Shown: in pieces, positions 51,775 to 62,027 of the stretch | How the letters are laid out: every line of letters begins with the position of its first letter | Position numbering within the stretch: the stretch's first letter is position 1 | NCBI GenBank assembly: GCA_963739795.1 | Contig: CAVUBL010000019.1 | Span: 10,638-74,637 of the forward strand | Length of the DNA: 64,000 bases | Source: CAVUBL01 sp963739795 | GTDB lineage: Bacteria > Acidobacteriota > Thermoanaerobaculia > Multivoradales > DATKCC01 | Reading direction: 5' to 3' | Notes under the pieces: generated by a model | The model's database searches: none | The model's input: the letters and a program-made list of their open reading frames with translations, nothing else | Told to the model about the DNA's origin: nothing | Translations under genes and position numbers: made by a program

Positions 51775-54203
51775 GTCGGAACTGCCCTGATCAGCACGGA
51801 GGGATTGCGACGTCGGAGCTGACGATCTGCGAGCTGCGGAGCCGTGTCGGAGCCGGTCGGAACTGCCCTGATCAGTACGGAGGGATTGCGACCACCCCGT
51901 CGAGAGCCTCACGACCGCCGGCGCCGCGGGCGTCGGAACTGCCCTGATCAGTACGGAGGGATTGCGACCTGGTACCTCAAGTTATTAGGGTAGCTGTAGA
52001 TTAGTCGGAACTGCCCTGATCAGTACGGAGGGATTGCGACTCGGGCGCGACGATGGGCTCGACCCCGCGCAGGCGGCGCCGTCGGAACTGCCCTGATCAG
52101 TACGGAGGGATTGCGACGCCCGAGTAGAACATCACCCAGAGCGCGGCGACCTCGTCGTCGGAACTGCCCTGATCAGTACGGAGGGATTGCGACGCGGCGT
52201 GGGGTGGGCGCAACACGCGCTGGTGTGGTACACGAGTCGGAACTGCCCTGATCAGTACGGAGGGATTGCGACAACCGCGGGTAGAGGTTGTACCGCGCGA
52301 CGGTCTCCGCGTCGGAACTGCCCTGATCAGTACGGAGGGATTGCGACCTAGGGGTCGTCGCTTGCCAGACTCGGTATCGATCGCGTCGGAACTGCCCTGA
52401 TCAGTACGGAGGGATTGCGACGTCTGTATCATGATACTCCTTCTTGAACTCTATTACTTTGTCGGAACTGCCCTGATCAGTACGGAGGGATTGCGACTGA
52501 TAGTCACCCTTACTCGCCGCCTCGAGGAGGCAGTAGCGTCGGAACTGCCCTGATCAGTACGGAGGGATTGCGACCCGCACGCGTACTCACCATGGGGAGA
52601 CGACCGGTAGCAGACGTCGGAACTGCCCTGATCAGTACGGAGGGATTGCGACACCGAGCTCGAGCTCACGCGCACCCTGCGGCGAGAGCTCGGTCGGAAC
52701 TGCCCTGATCAGTACGGAGGGATTGCGACGTGAGCTGGCGCTCCTCGCTCGTCATGGCGCGGACCTGTCGGAACTGCCCTGATCAGTACGGAGGGATTGC
52801 GACTCCGGCTGGGCCCACAGTGGTCGGCGACACGGCATCGAATCGTCGGAACTGCCCTGATCAGTACGGAGGGATTGCGACTGCGCCGGGCGCGATCCGA
52901 CCCCCCGGTACATTCCCGTCGGAACTGCCCTGATCAGTACGGAGGGATTGCGACTGGCACTCCTCGGGGCTGTCCGGCCAGTCGAGCTCCGCCGTCGGAA
53001 CTGCCCTGATCAGTACGGAGGGATTGCGACCGTGAATAGTAATAGTAATATCAGCCACGGTTATTCTCCCTGTCGGAACTGCCCTGATCAGTACGGAGGG
53101 ATTGCGACAACCCGACGCAGTACGAGCCCAGCGGGCAGTATCCTAGCCCGTCGGAACTGCCCTGATCAGTACGGAGGGATTGCGACATCGGTCACGCTCG
53201 ACTGAGCGGCGCACCACCACTCGTCGGAACTGCCCTGATCAGTACGGAGGGATTGCGACGGACGAGAGGTCGGTCAGGACGTAGGGGAAGTACCTCTTCT
53301 TGGTCGGAACTGCCCTGATCAGTACGGAGGGATTGCGACCCCCCGCCAAGATCTCGGCCTCATCGAGCAGGGCGAAGAGATGTCGGAACTGCCCTGATCA
53401 GTACGGAGGGATTGCGACCGACCTGTGATGGCAGGCGCCAGAGCTTGCGTTGACCGCGGACCGGGTCGGAACTGCCCTGATCAGTACGGAGGGATTGCGA
53501 CCCGCCGTCCAGCCGCTACCGGCCAGTTGGCCCTTCGCGTTGAGTCGGAACTGCCCTGATCAGTACGGAGGGATTGCGACCCGTACTCGACCCCTCCGCG
53601 GTCGCACTCGGGGTTCGGGCAGGGCAGTCGGAACTGCCCTGATCAGTACGGAGGGATTGCGACCAGCGGTACTCCCCACGCGGAGGCGAGGGCCTTCGCG
53701 CTCGGAACTGCCCTGATCAGTACGGAGGGATTGCGACGGCGGGTGAGCAGGAGGCGAAGTCGATCGGCCCTAATCGAGTCGGAACTGCCCTGATCAGTAC
53801 GGAGGGATTGCGACCAGACTCCTGCCAGGCGTTCCAGGTCTCGACCATCTCCCGCATGAGTCGGAACTGCCCTGATCAGTACGGAGGGATTGCGACCGGT
53901 TTCGGTACTAGTTCCGATGGGCATCGACAGGTACGCGCGTCGGAACTGCCCTGATCAGTACGGAGGGATTGCGACCCCACGCGGCGGCGATCTCCTCCGG
54001 TACGGCATCGGTCCGTCGGAACTGCCCTGATCAGTACGGAGGGATTGCGACTGAACGGGTCGGGGCCGGAGGCCACGTCTTGCGGCGGACCCGGTCGGAA
54101 CTGCCCTGATCAGTACGGAGGGATTGCGACTAATTTGCTGGCGACCCGGGCGTCAGCGATGCCAGCGTCGGAACTGCCCTGATCAGCACGGAGGGGTTGC
54201 GAC
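51775..54203 (+). CRISPR. CRISPR array, 32 repeats of 37 bases, 31 spacers
   Basis: The repeat begins GTCGGAACTGCC, has CTGATCAGTACGG in the middle and ends GGGATTGCGAC. I counted 32 copies, from 51775-51811 to 54167-54203. Spacers are about 35-46 bases. Internal repeats are identical except one (53701) with C at position 1. The first and last repeats both carry C for T in the middle (cagCacgg), and the last also has gGGgtt near its end, consistent with the distal end. Terminal GTCG/CGAC pair. The length and the ATTGCGAC end fit type III or I arrays processed by Cas6. Apparent ORFs inside are repeat artefacts. Confidence 0.98.
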
Positions 54204-54313
54204 CTCTGCCGCTCCGCCCTCGATAAACCCGACGTGCGACATCGGGTTCTCCCCGACAGAGCCCTGCTACGGCTCTGCCGAGGGCCGTCCCGGCCTTCGG
54301 CGCTCTCGAGAGG

Positions 54314-56746
54314 ATGACCCCGATGAACCACCACCTCCACGCCCTGCTGGTCGGCATCGACCGCTACCCCTCCAGGCCCCTGACGGGCTGTGTCAACGAC
54401 ATCCACGCCTGGGAGACCTTTCTGAAGGCACGGGCCGGCGACGAGGGCCGCCTGAGCCTCGAGGTGCTCCTCGACGAGGCGGCCACCCGGGACCGGATCA
54501 TCGAGGCCTTCCGCTCTCACCTGGGCCAGGCCGGAAAGGGCGACACCGCTCTGTTCTGCTACTCGGGCCACGGCTCCCAGGAGCACGCGCCCGAGCCGTA
54601 TGCCGCGATGGAGCCGGGGGGCTTGAGCGAGACCCTGGTGGCCTGGGACAGCCGGACGGGCGACGGGCTCGACCTCGCCGACAAGGAGCTCGCGGTGCTC
54701 ATCGCGGAGGTGGCGCTGAAGGGGGCGCACGTGGTGGTGATCCTGGACAGTTGCCACTCGGGGACCGCCACCCGGGACCCGGAGATCGAGGGCCGGGTGC
54801 GCAGGGTCCCCCGCAAGCACCGGCGTCGGGAGGCGGGGACGTACTGGTTCCAGGAAGCCGGGGCCTCGGTGCCGCCCGCGCTCGACGCCGCGGGCGGCTG
54901 GCGGGTCCTTCCCTCGGGTCGGCACGTGCTCCTCGCCGCCTGCGAGGACTACCAGACGGCGATGGAGTGCACGATGGACGAGACGAAGCGGGGGCTCTTC
55001 TCCTGGTGCCTCCTGGACGCTCTGGCCCGATCCGGCGAGGGGCTGACCTACCGCGAGATCTTCAAGCGCACCCAGACCCACGTCACCAACCTCCTGGCCG
55101 AGCAGCGGCCCCAGTCCGGCGGGGACCTCGACCGCACGTTCCTCGGGGGCGCGGTCTCGCACCGGCCGGCTCGGCTCCACGTGAGCCGGCACGAGGACAC
55201 CGGCTGGTGGCTCGACGCCGGCGCCGTCCACGCGGTCCAGGCCGGAAGCGAGCTGGCGGTCCTGCCGCCGGGGGCGGCGGAGGACGCGGAGCTGTCGCGG
55301 GCTCTGGCCACGGCCCGGGTCGCCGAGGTCGGCGCGGCGGCGAGTCGCGTCGAGGTCCTGAGCGGCGAGATTCCCCGGAAGCCCGAAGCCCACCCGGCGG
55401 TGGTCACCCGGCTCCCCTTGCCGGCGCTACGGGTAGCCGTCGTGGGGGGCTCGGGAGAGGCCGCGGAGCTGCGGGCGGCTCTCGACGGCTCGCCGTACCT
55501 CTCCCCCGCCGGCGAGGACGACGAGGCCGGGCTCCTGGTCCGCCTGGAGGACGGGCACTGGCACCTGAAGCGGCCCGGTGCGTCCACCGAGCTGATCGCC
55601 CCCGTCGACGCCGAGAGTCGGTCTCCGCGCGAGCTCGCGCGGGCCCTCGAGCAGATCGCCCGCTGGCAGACCCTGGCGGGCCTGAGCAACCCGGGGAGCC
55701 CGCTCACCCAAGCGCTCGAGATGACGCTGTGGGAGTGGCTCCCGCCGGAGGCGCCGGGGGCCGAGCCCCGGCTCGAGCCGCTCCCGGCCGAGGGCGAGGT
55801 CCTGCTGCCCTACCGGGAGGGCTCGGGCGGGGAGGCGGAGTACCGGCGGGTGTCGGCTCGCCTGGAGAACCGGGGCTCCACGGCCCTCTACTACGCCCTC
55901 CTCGCCCTCGACGAGAGCTTCGGGGTGCACCTGATCGAGGGGGGCGACGGGCGTCTCGAAGGGGGTGAGGAGGTCTCGATCCGCTCCGACACGGGGATCC
56001 CGGCGACGGTGCCCGATCGGTTTCACCGCTTGGGGGTGACGCGGCGCCGCGACCTCCTGGTGCTCCTGGTGAGCGCCGCCGAGGCCGACGTCACGGTCCT
56101 CGAGCAGGGGAGCCTGTTCGGAGGTTCCACGCGGCGAGCGGCTCCGGCCGCCTCCTCCAGCCCCGGGGTCCTCGAGACGCTCCTGCGGCGGGTGGGATGG
56201 CGGGAGATCGACGAGGCGCCCCGGATCGTCCACGACTGGGCGGCCCAGAGCGTGGCCCTGGTCAGCGTCCGGCCTCAGCCGTGGCGTGCTCTTCCCACAG
56301 GTGGCGGGAGGCTCGAGCTCGCCGCCGGGGTGGCGCTCCAGGTGCCCGAAGGGCTCCAGGGGGAGGCGCGGCTCACCGGTCCGGGACTGGACTCGCGGGA
56401 TGGGACCTTCCCCGGCCTGGCCGCGCTCGAGGACTCGGATCGCTCTCGCTTCCGGCCCCTCGCCCTCGCCGGCGCCCTGGCGAGCGACCCGGGGCTCTCG
56501 GTCCTCGAGCTGCGCCTGCAGGGCGAGGGGACGGTCTCCGCGGCGGGGCCGCTGGTCCTCGAGTGGCAGGGCCGGCTCGGAGAGGGCGAGGAGCTCGCCG
56601 GCGTCGTCTGGGACGGCCGGACGAGCTCTCTCCTTCCGCCCGAGGGTGACTCCGGCTCGCACCCTCGGCTCCGGATCGCCTCGCTTCCCCCGCCTTCCCC
56701 CGGCCGTGATGCGGTCTCGGTGGAGGTCTACGCCATCCGCCCGTAG
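54314..56746 (+). CDS. Caspase-like peptidase (C14 family), CRISPR-adjacent
   Basis: 810 residues. The N-terminal caspase fold (about 5-280) has HALLVGIDRYPSRPLTGCVN, the catalytic His86 in FCYSGHGSQEH and Cys147 in VVILDSCHSGTA. A long beta-rich C-terminal region follows (about 290-810), including a DUF4384-like part (RLENRGSTALYYALLALDES). It starts 110 bases after the last repeat, in the same direction, behind a small hairpin (54257-54277). No signal peptide is seen, so it is cytoplasmic. It could be the executor protease of a CRISPR- or CBASS-type cascade; the alternative is a general metacaspase. Confidence 0.88.
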   Translation: MTPMNHHLHALLVGIDRYPSRPLTGCVNDIHAWETFLKARAGDEGRLSLEVLLDEAATRDRIIEAFRSHLGQAGKGDTALFCYSGHGSQEHAPEPYAAMEPGGLSETLVAWDSRTGDGLDLADKELAVLIAEVALKGAHVVVILDSCHSGTATRDPEIEGRVRRVPRKHRRREAGTYWFQEAGASVPPALDAAGGWRVLPSGRHVLLAACEDYQTAMECTMDETKRGLFSWCLLDALARSGEGLTYREIFKRTQTHVTNLLAEQRPQSGGDLDRTFLGGAVSHRPARLHVSRHEDTGWWLDAGAVHAVQAGSELAVLPPGAAEDAELSRALATARVAEVGAAASRVEVLSGEIPRKPEAHPAVVTRLPLPALRVAVVGGSGEAAELRAALDGSPYLSPAGEDDEAGLLVRLEDGHWHLKRPGASTELIAPVDAESRSPRELARALEQIARWQTLAGLSNPGSPLTQALEMTLWEWLPPEAPGAEPRLEPLPAEGEVLLPYREGSGGEAEYRRVSARLENRGSTALYYALLALDESFGVHLIEGGDGRLEGGEEVSIRSDTGIPATVPDRFHRLGVTRRRDLLVLLVSAAEADVTVLEQGSLFGGSTRRAAPAASSSPGVLETLLRRVGWREIDEAPRIVHDWAAQSVALVSVRPQPWRALPTGGGRLELAAGVALQVPEGLQGEARLTGPGLDSRDGTFPGLAALEDSDRSRFRPLALAGALASDPGLSVLELRLQGEGTVSAAGPLVLEWQGRLGEGEELAGVVWDGRTSSLLPPEGDSGSHPRLRIASLPPPSPGRDAVSVEVYAIRP

Positions 56747-56760
56747 GCGCTCCCAGGAAG

Positions 56761-56808
56761 TGAAGCTCGGCCCCGCCCGGACCCGGTCCGAGCGGGGCCG
56801 CGGCTTCA
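56761..56808. terminator. Bidirectional terminator-like hairpin
   Basis: Between convergent genes, tgaagc...gcttca (outer) and cggccccgc...gcggggccg (inner, 56768-56776 with 56792-56800) form a long GC-rich stem. It overlaps the stop of the small reverse-strand gene. Confidence 0.7.
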
Positions 56809-57003
56809 GTTGTCGCCGTCACCCGGGTCCTTGCCCGTGGGGCCGACAGTCGGCTCGGTGGCCGCTCCGCCGTCCGCCGGCGGGTCCTCGCGCCCGGGCT
56901 TGTCCCGGTCTACCTTGGGCTCGGACTCGCGGTGATCGGAACGGTCCTTCGGCTCCTGCGGCTGGAGGGCCGCCGCGGAGGCGGCCTGTGCGGGGTGGGT
57001 CAT
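56806..57003 (-). CDS. Small acidic/basic disordered protein
   Basis: 65 residues, nearly all charged, Pro, Ala or Gly (EPKDRSDHRESEPKVDRDKP then later GGAATEPTVGPTGKDPGD), so probably unstructured. The ATG at 57003 has AAAGGAG eight bases upstream. Because the TPR-CHAT gene has a frame break, the reading frame of that gene fuses into this one; the ribosome site shows it is separate. It may be a substrate or inhibitor of the nearby proteases, judged only from position and disorder. Confidence 0.6.
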   Translation of the reverse strand: MTHPAQAASAAALQPQEPKDRSDHRESEPKVDRDKPGREDPPADGGAATEPTVGPTGKDPGDGDN

Positions 57004-57110
57004 GGATCGGTCTCCTTTCTGCTCGTGGAAGGCGGTGGTGGCAACGCCCTGCGGTGGGCGTCGGCCCTGTTCGGAAGAACCCCTCGGCCCCGGCGGGGTG
57101 TAGAGCCGGC

Positions 57111-60100
57111 TCACCAGGTGCCCTCCTGGACGAAGCCCGCCCAGTAGTAGGGGCGCCGCCACCGGGGCTCGGCCCGGATGGCGAGCTGGGCTCGGCGCAG
57201 GGCCTCGGCGACCGGCAGGCCCTCGCCCAGGAGGCCCTGGTAGAAGCGTGCCCATGAGCTCGGCGGCGGCCCGGTCGTCGACCTGCCAGAGGCTCACCAC
57301 GAGGCGGGGGACGCCGGCCCGGTAGAACGCCTGGGTCAGTCCGACCAGTCCTTCGCCGTGGACCGCGGTGCCGAGCCCCGAGTCGCACGAGCTCAGGACC
57401 ACCAGGTTCGCCGAGAGATGGAGGGCGGCGATCTCGTGGGCCCACAGGACGCCGTCCTGGAGGCGGCCTTCCGGGTCGACGCGGGAGAGGACGAGGGCCG
57501 AGAGCTCGGGCTCCTCGGCGCTCGCCCAGCTATGGGTCGCGAAGTGGAGGATGCCGTAGCCGGAGAGGGCGCCGCTGGTCACGAGATTCTTGCGGGCGGC
57601 GAAGTCCGAGGCCAGGAAGCCCTGGCCCTGGGGGACCTGGGCCAGCACGGCCTCCGCCTCGTCGCGGGAGTGGCGGAGCCGGGGCAGCTCGGGGCCGGCG
57701 AGGGCCGAAGGGCCTTCGGGGGAGGTGGTGGCTCCGGGCGCCCCGTCGTGGTGGACCCGCTCGTCGTCGCGCCCGAACACGGGGTCCGCCACCACGGCGA
57801 CGCCCAGTCCTGAGGTCGCCGGGCCGGCGGACGCTCGGCGGGCGGTGAGCCGGGCGAAGGCCGATGCCGAGGGCACGACCAGGATCTCGTGGTGGGCCAG
57901 GAGGGGCTCGCCCTCGTGGTCGGGGTCGGGCAGGGCGCCGAAGGGCACGGTCTGGAGCGCTCCTTCGAGGCTGACGACGAGGCGCCGGTGGCGCGGGAGC
58001 TCGGCGGCCACCGGGCCGAGGAGGCGTTTCGCGAGGATCCCTGCCTGGAGGTCCACCTGGTCGCTGGCTCCGCGCTCGTCGCTGTGCGCCAGGAGACGGG
58101 AGACCCTGCGCGCCTCCTCCTCCAGGGGCTCGCCCGCGGGGAGGGCGAAGCTCCGGGCCCGGTCGGTCGAGATCGCCCAGAGGTAGCTCCGCTCCGGACC
58201 CAGGTCGTAGGTGAGGAGCAGGGTCCCCGGGGCGAGGAGAGACTTTTGGACCTCGTCGAGTCGCAGGAGGCGGGGGGCTGCGCCCCCGCGGTCACGGCTC
58301 GGGGCGAGGCGGTCGCGGGCCGAGCGGAGGTCTTCGAGGGCCGCCCGGAGCGCGCGCTCGGTCCGGGCGAGCTCCGGGCCCCGGGCGCCTGAGGCCAGGA
58401 GGCGGAGGCGCTCCTGCTCGGCGCCGTTGACCCGGCTGCGGAGGGTCTCGAGGCCGGTGTCGTCCCCGGGGACCTCGGGAGGACGCGGGGGCTGTGAGGC
58501 GGGCAGGGCGTCGAGGAGCCGGCGGGCTCGGGCCCGCTCGCTGACGTCGAAGGCCAGGGCCTCGAAGCCCTGTCCGGGATGCCGGCGGTCGAGCTCCATG
58601 AGGGTGTCGACCGTGAAGTCGAAGGCGTTCTGGTGGCTCGCCAGGAGGGCCGAGCGCTGGTCGAGGCGGTCCGAGCCGGCCCGCAGCTCCTCGATCGCCT
58701 CGAGGGCGCGCTCGGCCCAGGTGGCCGCCGCCTCGGGGTGCCCGAGGGCCCGCTCGACCCGGGCGATCCCGTAGAGGACCGTGCCTTCGCCGGCCGTGAA
58801 GGCCGCGTCCTGGACGATCGGGAGCGCGCGGCGGAAGAGGGGCAGGGCCTTCGCCGGCTCGCCCTGGTGGAGGTAGGTCCAGGCCGAGTCCTGGATCAGG
58901 GTCGCGGTCCATCGGGGGTCCCGCTTCGCCTCCGGTAGGGCGAGGGCCTCCCGGTAGAGCTTCCGGGCCTCGGCGTATCGGCCGGCCTCGTCGTGGAGCT
59001 CGGCGAGGCCGTCGAGGACGGCGACCTCGTTCTTCCGGGAGCTGACCTGGCGCAGGAGGGCGAGGGCCTGGCGGTAGTCGGCGATGGCGGCCTCTCGCTC
59101 GCCGAGCCTCCGGTGGACGCGGCCGGTCTCTTCGAGGACGAAGGCGCGGTCTTCGGCCCTGGCGTCGGTGCCCAGCTCGGCCGCGGCCCGGGCGAGCTGG
59201 TCCAGGGCGAGCTTCGGGTCGCCGGCGAGGCTGTAGATGCCGGCGAGGTTGGTCCGGGTGACGGCGGCGTCCCGGTCGCGCGCGAGGGTCTGCCAGAGGG
59301 CCAGGACCTGCTTGTACTCGAGCTCGGCGGCGCCCAGCTCTCCCCTCCCCTTGTGGAGGTTGGCGATGTCGGTGAGGGCGCGGGCCTGGCTCGGGCGGTC
59401 GCCGAGGCGGCGCCAGAGGTCGAGGGCCTGGTGGTAGCGGGAGGCCGCGTCCTGCGGGCGGCTCTGGTGGCGGAAGGCGGTCCCCAGGAGATCGAGGGCG
59501 TTGGCCTCCCGGGCGGGCTCGCCGGCCGCGTGGAACCCGTCGACGGCCCGGGCGAGAAGGCTCTCCGCCTCGTCCTCGTGGCCCTGGTGGCTCGCGCAGC
59601 GGGCCGCCCACTCGAGGGCGTCGGCCTCCCGGCCGGGGTCGTTCAGGTCTCGCCAGGAGTCCGCCGCCGTCCGGTAGCTCGCGGTCGCCTCCGGCCAGGA
59701 GCCGCCGCGGCGGAGCTCGTGGGCGCGGGCCAGGCGGGCCACGGCGCGGGCCCGCTGGCGGTCCGCGTCCGAGGCTGGGCGGAGCCGGGCCACCTGGAGG
59801 TGGTAGCTCCCCGGCTCGGAGTGGCTCAGGCTCTCCACGCGCACCGTGTAGACGCCTTCCCTCCCCGCCACGAACACCAGGTCCTCCGGCTCGCTCCGGC
59901 CCACGGGGCTGTCCAGGCGCAGGAGCGCTTGGCCCGCGGGGCCTGTGAGGGTGAGGGCGACGTCCGCGCCGGTCTGGTCCGCCAGGAGCTCGAGGAGCTC
60001 GCCCTCCTGGAGGTGGAAGGCGAGGCGGACGGGCTCGCCCGGTGTGAAGTCGCCGGAGGCGGTGTCGCCCTCGTGGCGGCAGCAGGTCGGTGCGGCCGCC

Positions 60101-60237
60101 GAGGGACCGGCTGTCGGCGGGGGGAGGGTCCGGGGCTCGCCGGCGCCGGCGGCCGGGTCTCGCGCGCAGGAGAGCCACAGGGCGCTGGCGAAGGCAGCGC
60201 CCAGGGCGAGCCGGGCGGCGGGGATACGACGCTTCAA
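57111..60237 (-). CDS. TPR-CHAT protease lipoprotein, with one frame break near the C-terminus
   Basis: About 1041 residues once one base is skipped. A lipoprotein signal (ALWLSC, Cys24) is followed by a PPC-like beta domain (about 65-150), about eight TPRs (about 165-540) and a CHAT caspase-like domain with His902 (HFATHSW) and Cys951 (LSSCDSG). After VSLWQVDDRAAAELMG the normal CHAT ending (FYQGLLGEGLPVAEALRRAQ, RRPYYWAGFV, EGTW-stop) is in another frame. An extra A near 57249 explains it, and the real stop is at 57111. It is the third gene of the sigma/anti-sigma operon. The predicted lipid anchor places it outside the cytoplasm. Confidence 0.85.
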
Positions 60238-60360
60238 CCGAGACCTACGTCAGTCTTTCCTTCACTTCGTGGTTGCCGGGGATTCTACCGCGAGCCCGCA
60301 GGGCCCCGCTGCGTGAGAGTCGGCGGAGCGGGCTGGGGTTGGGCGGAGCCCTGGGGAGGG

Positions 60361-61149
60361 CTATGGAGAGCGGGGCGGCCCGGGAGATTCCACGACCCGG
60401 AGGGCGTAGTGGCCGACCTCGGGTCCGCCTTCCTCAGTCCGGAGGACGATCCGGTAGAGGCCGGGGTGGAGGGAGCCCGGGGGAAGCCAGAGGGTGAGGT
60501 TTCCGTAGCCGGTGGGCTGGAGGTCTCCGATCGCCTTGCGGAGGCGGCCGTCCTCGCCGAGGATCTGCGCCTGGTAGAGGCCGTTGCCGAGCTCGGCCTC
60601 GGTGTTGAAGACGAGATGCGCCCCGCGCTCGAGGCTCACCGCGGGCGGGCCCTCTGCCCGGGCCCGCGCGGCCCCCTCGGGGGCGAGATCGAGGATCGGC
60701 ACGTTGCCCCGGGGCTGTTGGAGCTGGTCGACCCGGCCGTGGGTCTGGGCGATCCAGTACACCGCGATGCCCAGTGCGACGGCGAGGGCGGCGGCCAGGC
60801 TCGTCATCAGCCGGAAGGCGGTGACTCGGCGCCGCGGCTCCGGGTGCTCGGCGGGTCCCGGCGCCTTCTCCCGCGCGAGGCGCGCCTCGAGGGCGGACCA
60901 GTCCGCCGCCAGGTCCTCCGGCTCGGCCGGCTCGGCCTCCTCTTCGAAGAACCAGGGGACGTCGCGGTAGAGCGAGGCGCAGTCCCGGCACCAGGCCAGG
61001 TGCTCCTCGAGGGCGGCGGCCTCCCCTTCCGGCAGCTCGCCCCGCTGGTGGGCCACCAGGGTCTCGGCGTCGGGGTGCGCGGCGAGGTTGGCCTCGACGG
61101 AGCGGGCCAGGCGCCGGACCTCGTCGTCCCGGTGCGCGTCGTCGCTCAT
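60361..61149 (-). CDS. Membrane anti-sigma factor with zf-HC2 finger
   Basis: 262 residues. The N-terminal finger is ALEEHLAWCRDCASLY (His50, Cys54, Cys57), the classic zinc anti-sigma motif. One transmembrane helix lies at about 118-138 (SLAAALAVALGIAVYWIA), followed by an extracytoplasmic domain of about 120 residues. The ATG overlaps the sigma gene stop (ATGA), so it is coupled to its cognate sigma. Its periplasmic domain could sense a signal or be cut by a protease, possibly the TPR-CHAT protein encoded 123 bases downstream. Confidence 0.9.
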   Translation of the reverse strand: MSDDAHRDDEVRRLARSVEANLAAHPDAETLVAHQRGELPEGEAAALEEHLAWCRDCASLYRDVPWFFEEEAEPAEPEDLAADWSALEARLAREKAPGPAEHPEPRRRVTAFRLMTSLAAALAVALGIAVYWIAQTHGRVDQLQQPRGNVPILDLAPEGAARARAEGPPAVSLERGAHLVFNTEAELGNGLYQAQILGEDGRLRKAIGDLQPTGYGNLTLWLPPGSLHPGLYRIVLRTEEGGPEVGHYALRVVESPGPPRSP

Positions 61150-61835
61150 GAGCCGTCTTCCTCCGGGTCGCGGCCGCCCGGCCCGCGGAAATAGCCTTCG
61201 AGCCGTTCGAGGACGCGCCTCCGGGCCTGGTGGATGTGTGCCTTCACGGTACCCTCGGCGATCCCCAGGAGGTTTCCGATCTCCCGGTAGGTCCACGGCC
61301 CCTGGAGGCTGAGCAGGTAGCACTGGCGCATCTTGGGCGGCAGGTCTCTGAGGGCGCCGGCCGCCACCGCCTGCCGCTCGCGGACGAGGCACTGCTCGAG
61401 GGGGCTCTCGCTCCACCCTGCGTCCGTGTCGTCGGGCTCCCAGCCCTGCTCTTCGAGCCGCTGCTCGAGGGAGTCCTCGGGCTTGTCTCTCTTCGCGGCG
61501 TGACGGGCGCGCTGTTCGTTGCGGTGGACATTGATGGCGATCTTGAAGAGCCAGCCGTTGAATGCGTCAATGCTTTCGAAGGCTCCCCTTCCTCCGTAAA
61601 CACGGACGAAGGTGTCCTGGGTTAGATCGCTCGCCTCCTCGGGGCGGTAGCCGCGGTGGGCGAAGAACTTCTCCACCCTTCGATAATAGGCCCGGTAGAC
61701 GTACTGGTAGCTCTCGGGGTGCGGTGGCTCCTGGCCCAGCCGCCGGACGTGGCCGAGGAGGATGGACGCCCCCTCGGGCGGATCTCCCGCAGCGGGTGGC
61801 GGGGAGCCTCTGTCGTCGCCGTTCGAGGAAGGCAT
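61146..61835 (-). CDS. ECF-type RNA polymerase sigma factor
   Basis: 229 residues. Region 2 has YRPEEASDLTQDTFVRVYGG and IDAFNGWLFKIAINVHRNEQ; region 4 has LPPKMRQCYLLSLQGPWTYR and EIGNLLGIAEGTVKAHIHQA. The N-terminal ~35 residues are a Pro/Gly-rich extension. First gene of the operon with the anti-sigma factor, TPR-CHAT and the small disordered protein. It probably drives its own operon; the divergent region 61836-62027 would hold its target promoter. Confidence 0.92.
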   Translation of the reverse strand: MPSSNGDDRGSPPPAAGDPPEGASILLGHVRRLGQEPPHPESYQYVYRAYYRRVEKFFAHRGYRPEEASDLTQDTFVRVYGGRGAFESIDAFNGWLFKIAINVHRNEQRARHAAKRDKPEDSLEQRLEEQGWEPDDTDAGWSESPLEQCLVRERQAVAAGALRDLPPKMRQCYLLSLQGPWTYREIGNLLGIAEGTVKAHIHQARRRVLERLEGYFRGPGGRDPEEDGS

Positions 61836-62027
61836 GGTCTGTGGTCGAGGGCCCGGGGGCCGAGGTGCTGACGGCAGCGTAGCATGGGCTCAAGGGGTCG
61901 TTCTCGCGAGCTCTGGAGCTCACGGTCCGGGGGCGGGACTCAACCCTCCGGCGGTGGGCGGTGTTTGAGAGGACGAGAGGACGGAGACGGCCCCGGCGAG
62001 CCGGGGAGCTCCTCGAGGAGACTGCTG
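61836..62027. promoter_or_regulatory. Divergent promoter region between sigma gene and CHAT-SAVED gene
   Basis: 192 bases with no gene. It must contain the start sites for the leftward sigma operon and the rightward CHAT-SAVED gene. No sure -35/-10 pair was recognised. The CHAT-SAVED ATG at 62028 has GAGGAG seven bases upstream. Confidence 0.5.

Noticed and set aside
52097..54076. Many short ORFs with repeated SQSLRTDQGSSD or ELP/NCPDQYGG motifs
   Set aside because: These are the CRISPR repeat translated in different frames, not genes.
54257..54277. Hairpin cagagcc/ggctctg as terminator of the CRISPR transcript
   Set aside because: A 7-bp stem without a following T-run; too weak to call a terminator.
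50232..62027. Type III-E (Cas7-11/Craspase) system
   Set aside because: TPR-CHAT plus sigma factor recalls type III-E, but no gRAMP/Cas7-11 gene is seen, the CHAT protein is a predicted lipoprotein, and the SAVED domain points to a cyclic-nucleotide system instead.
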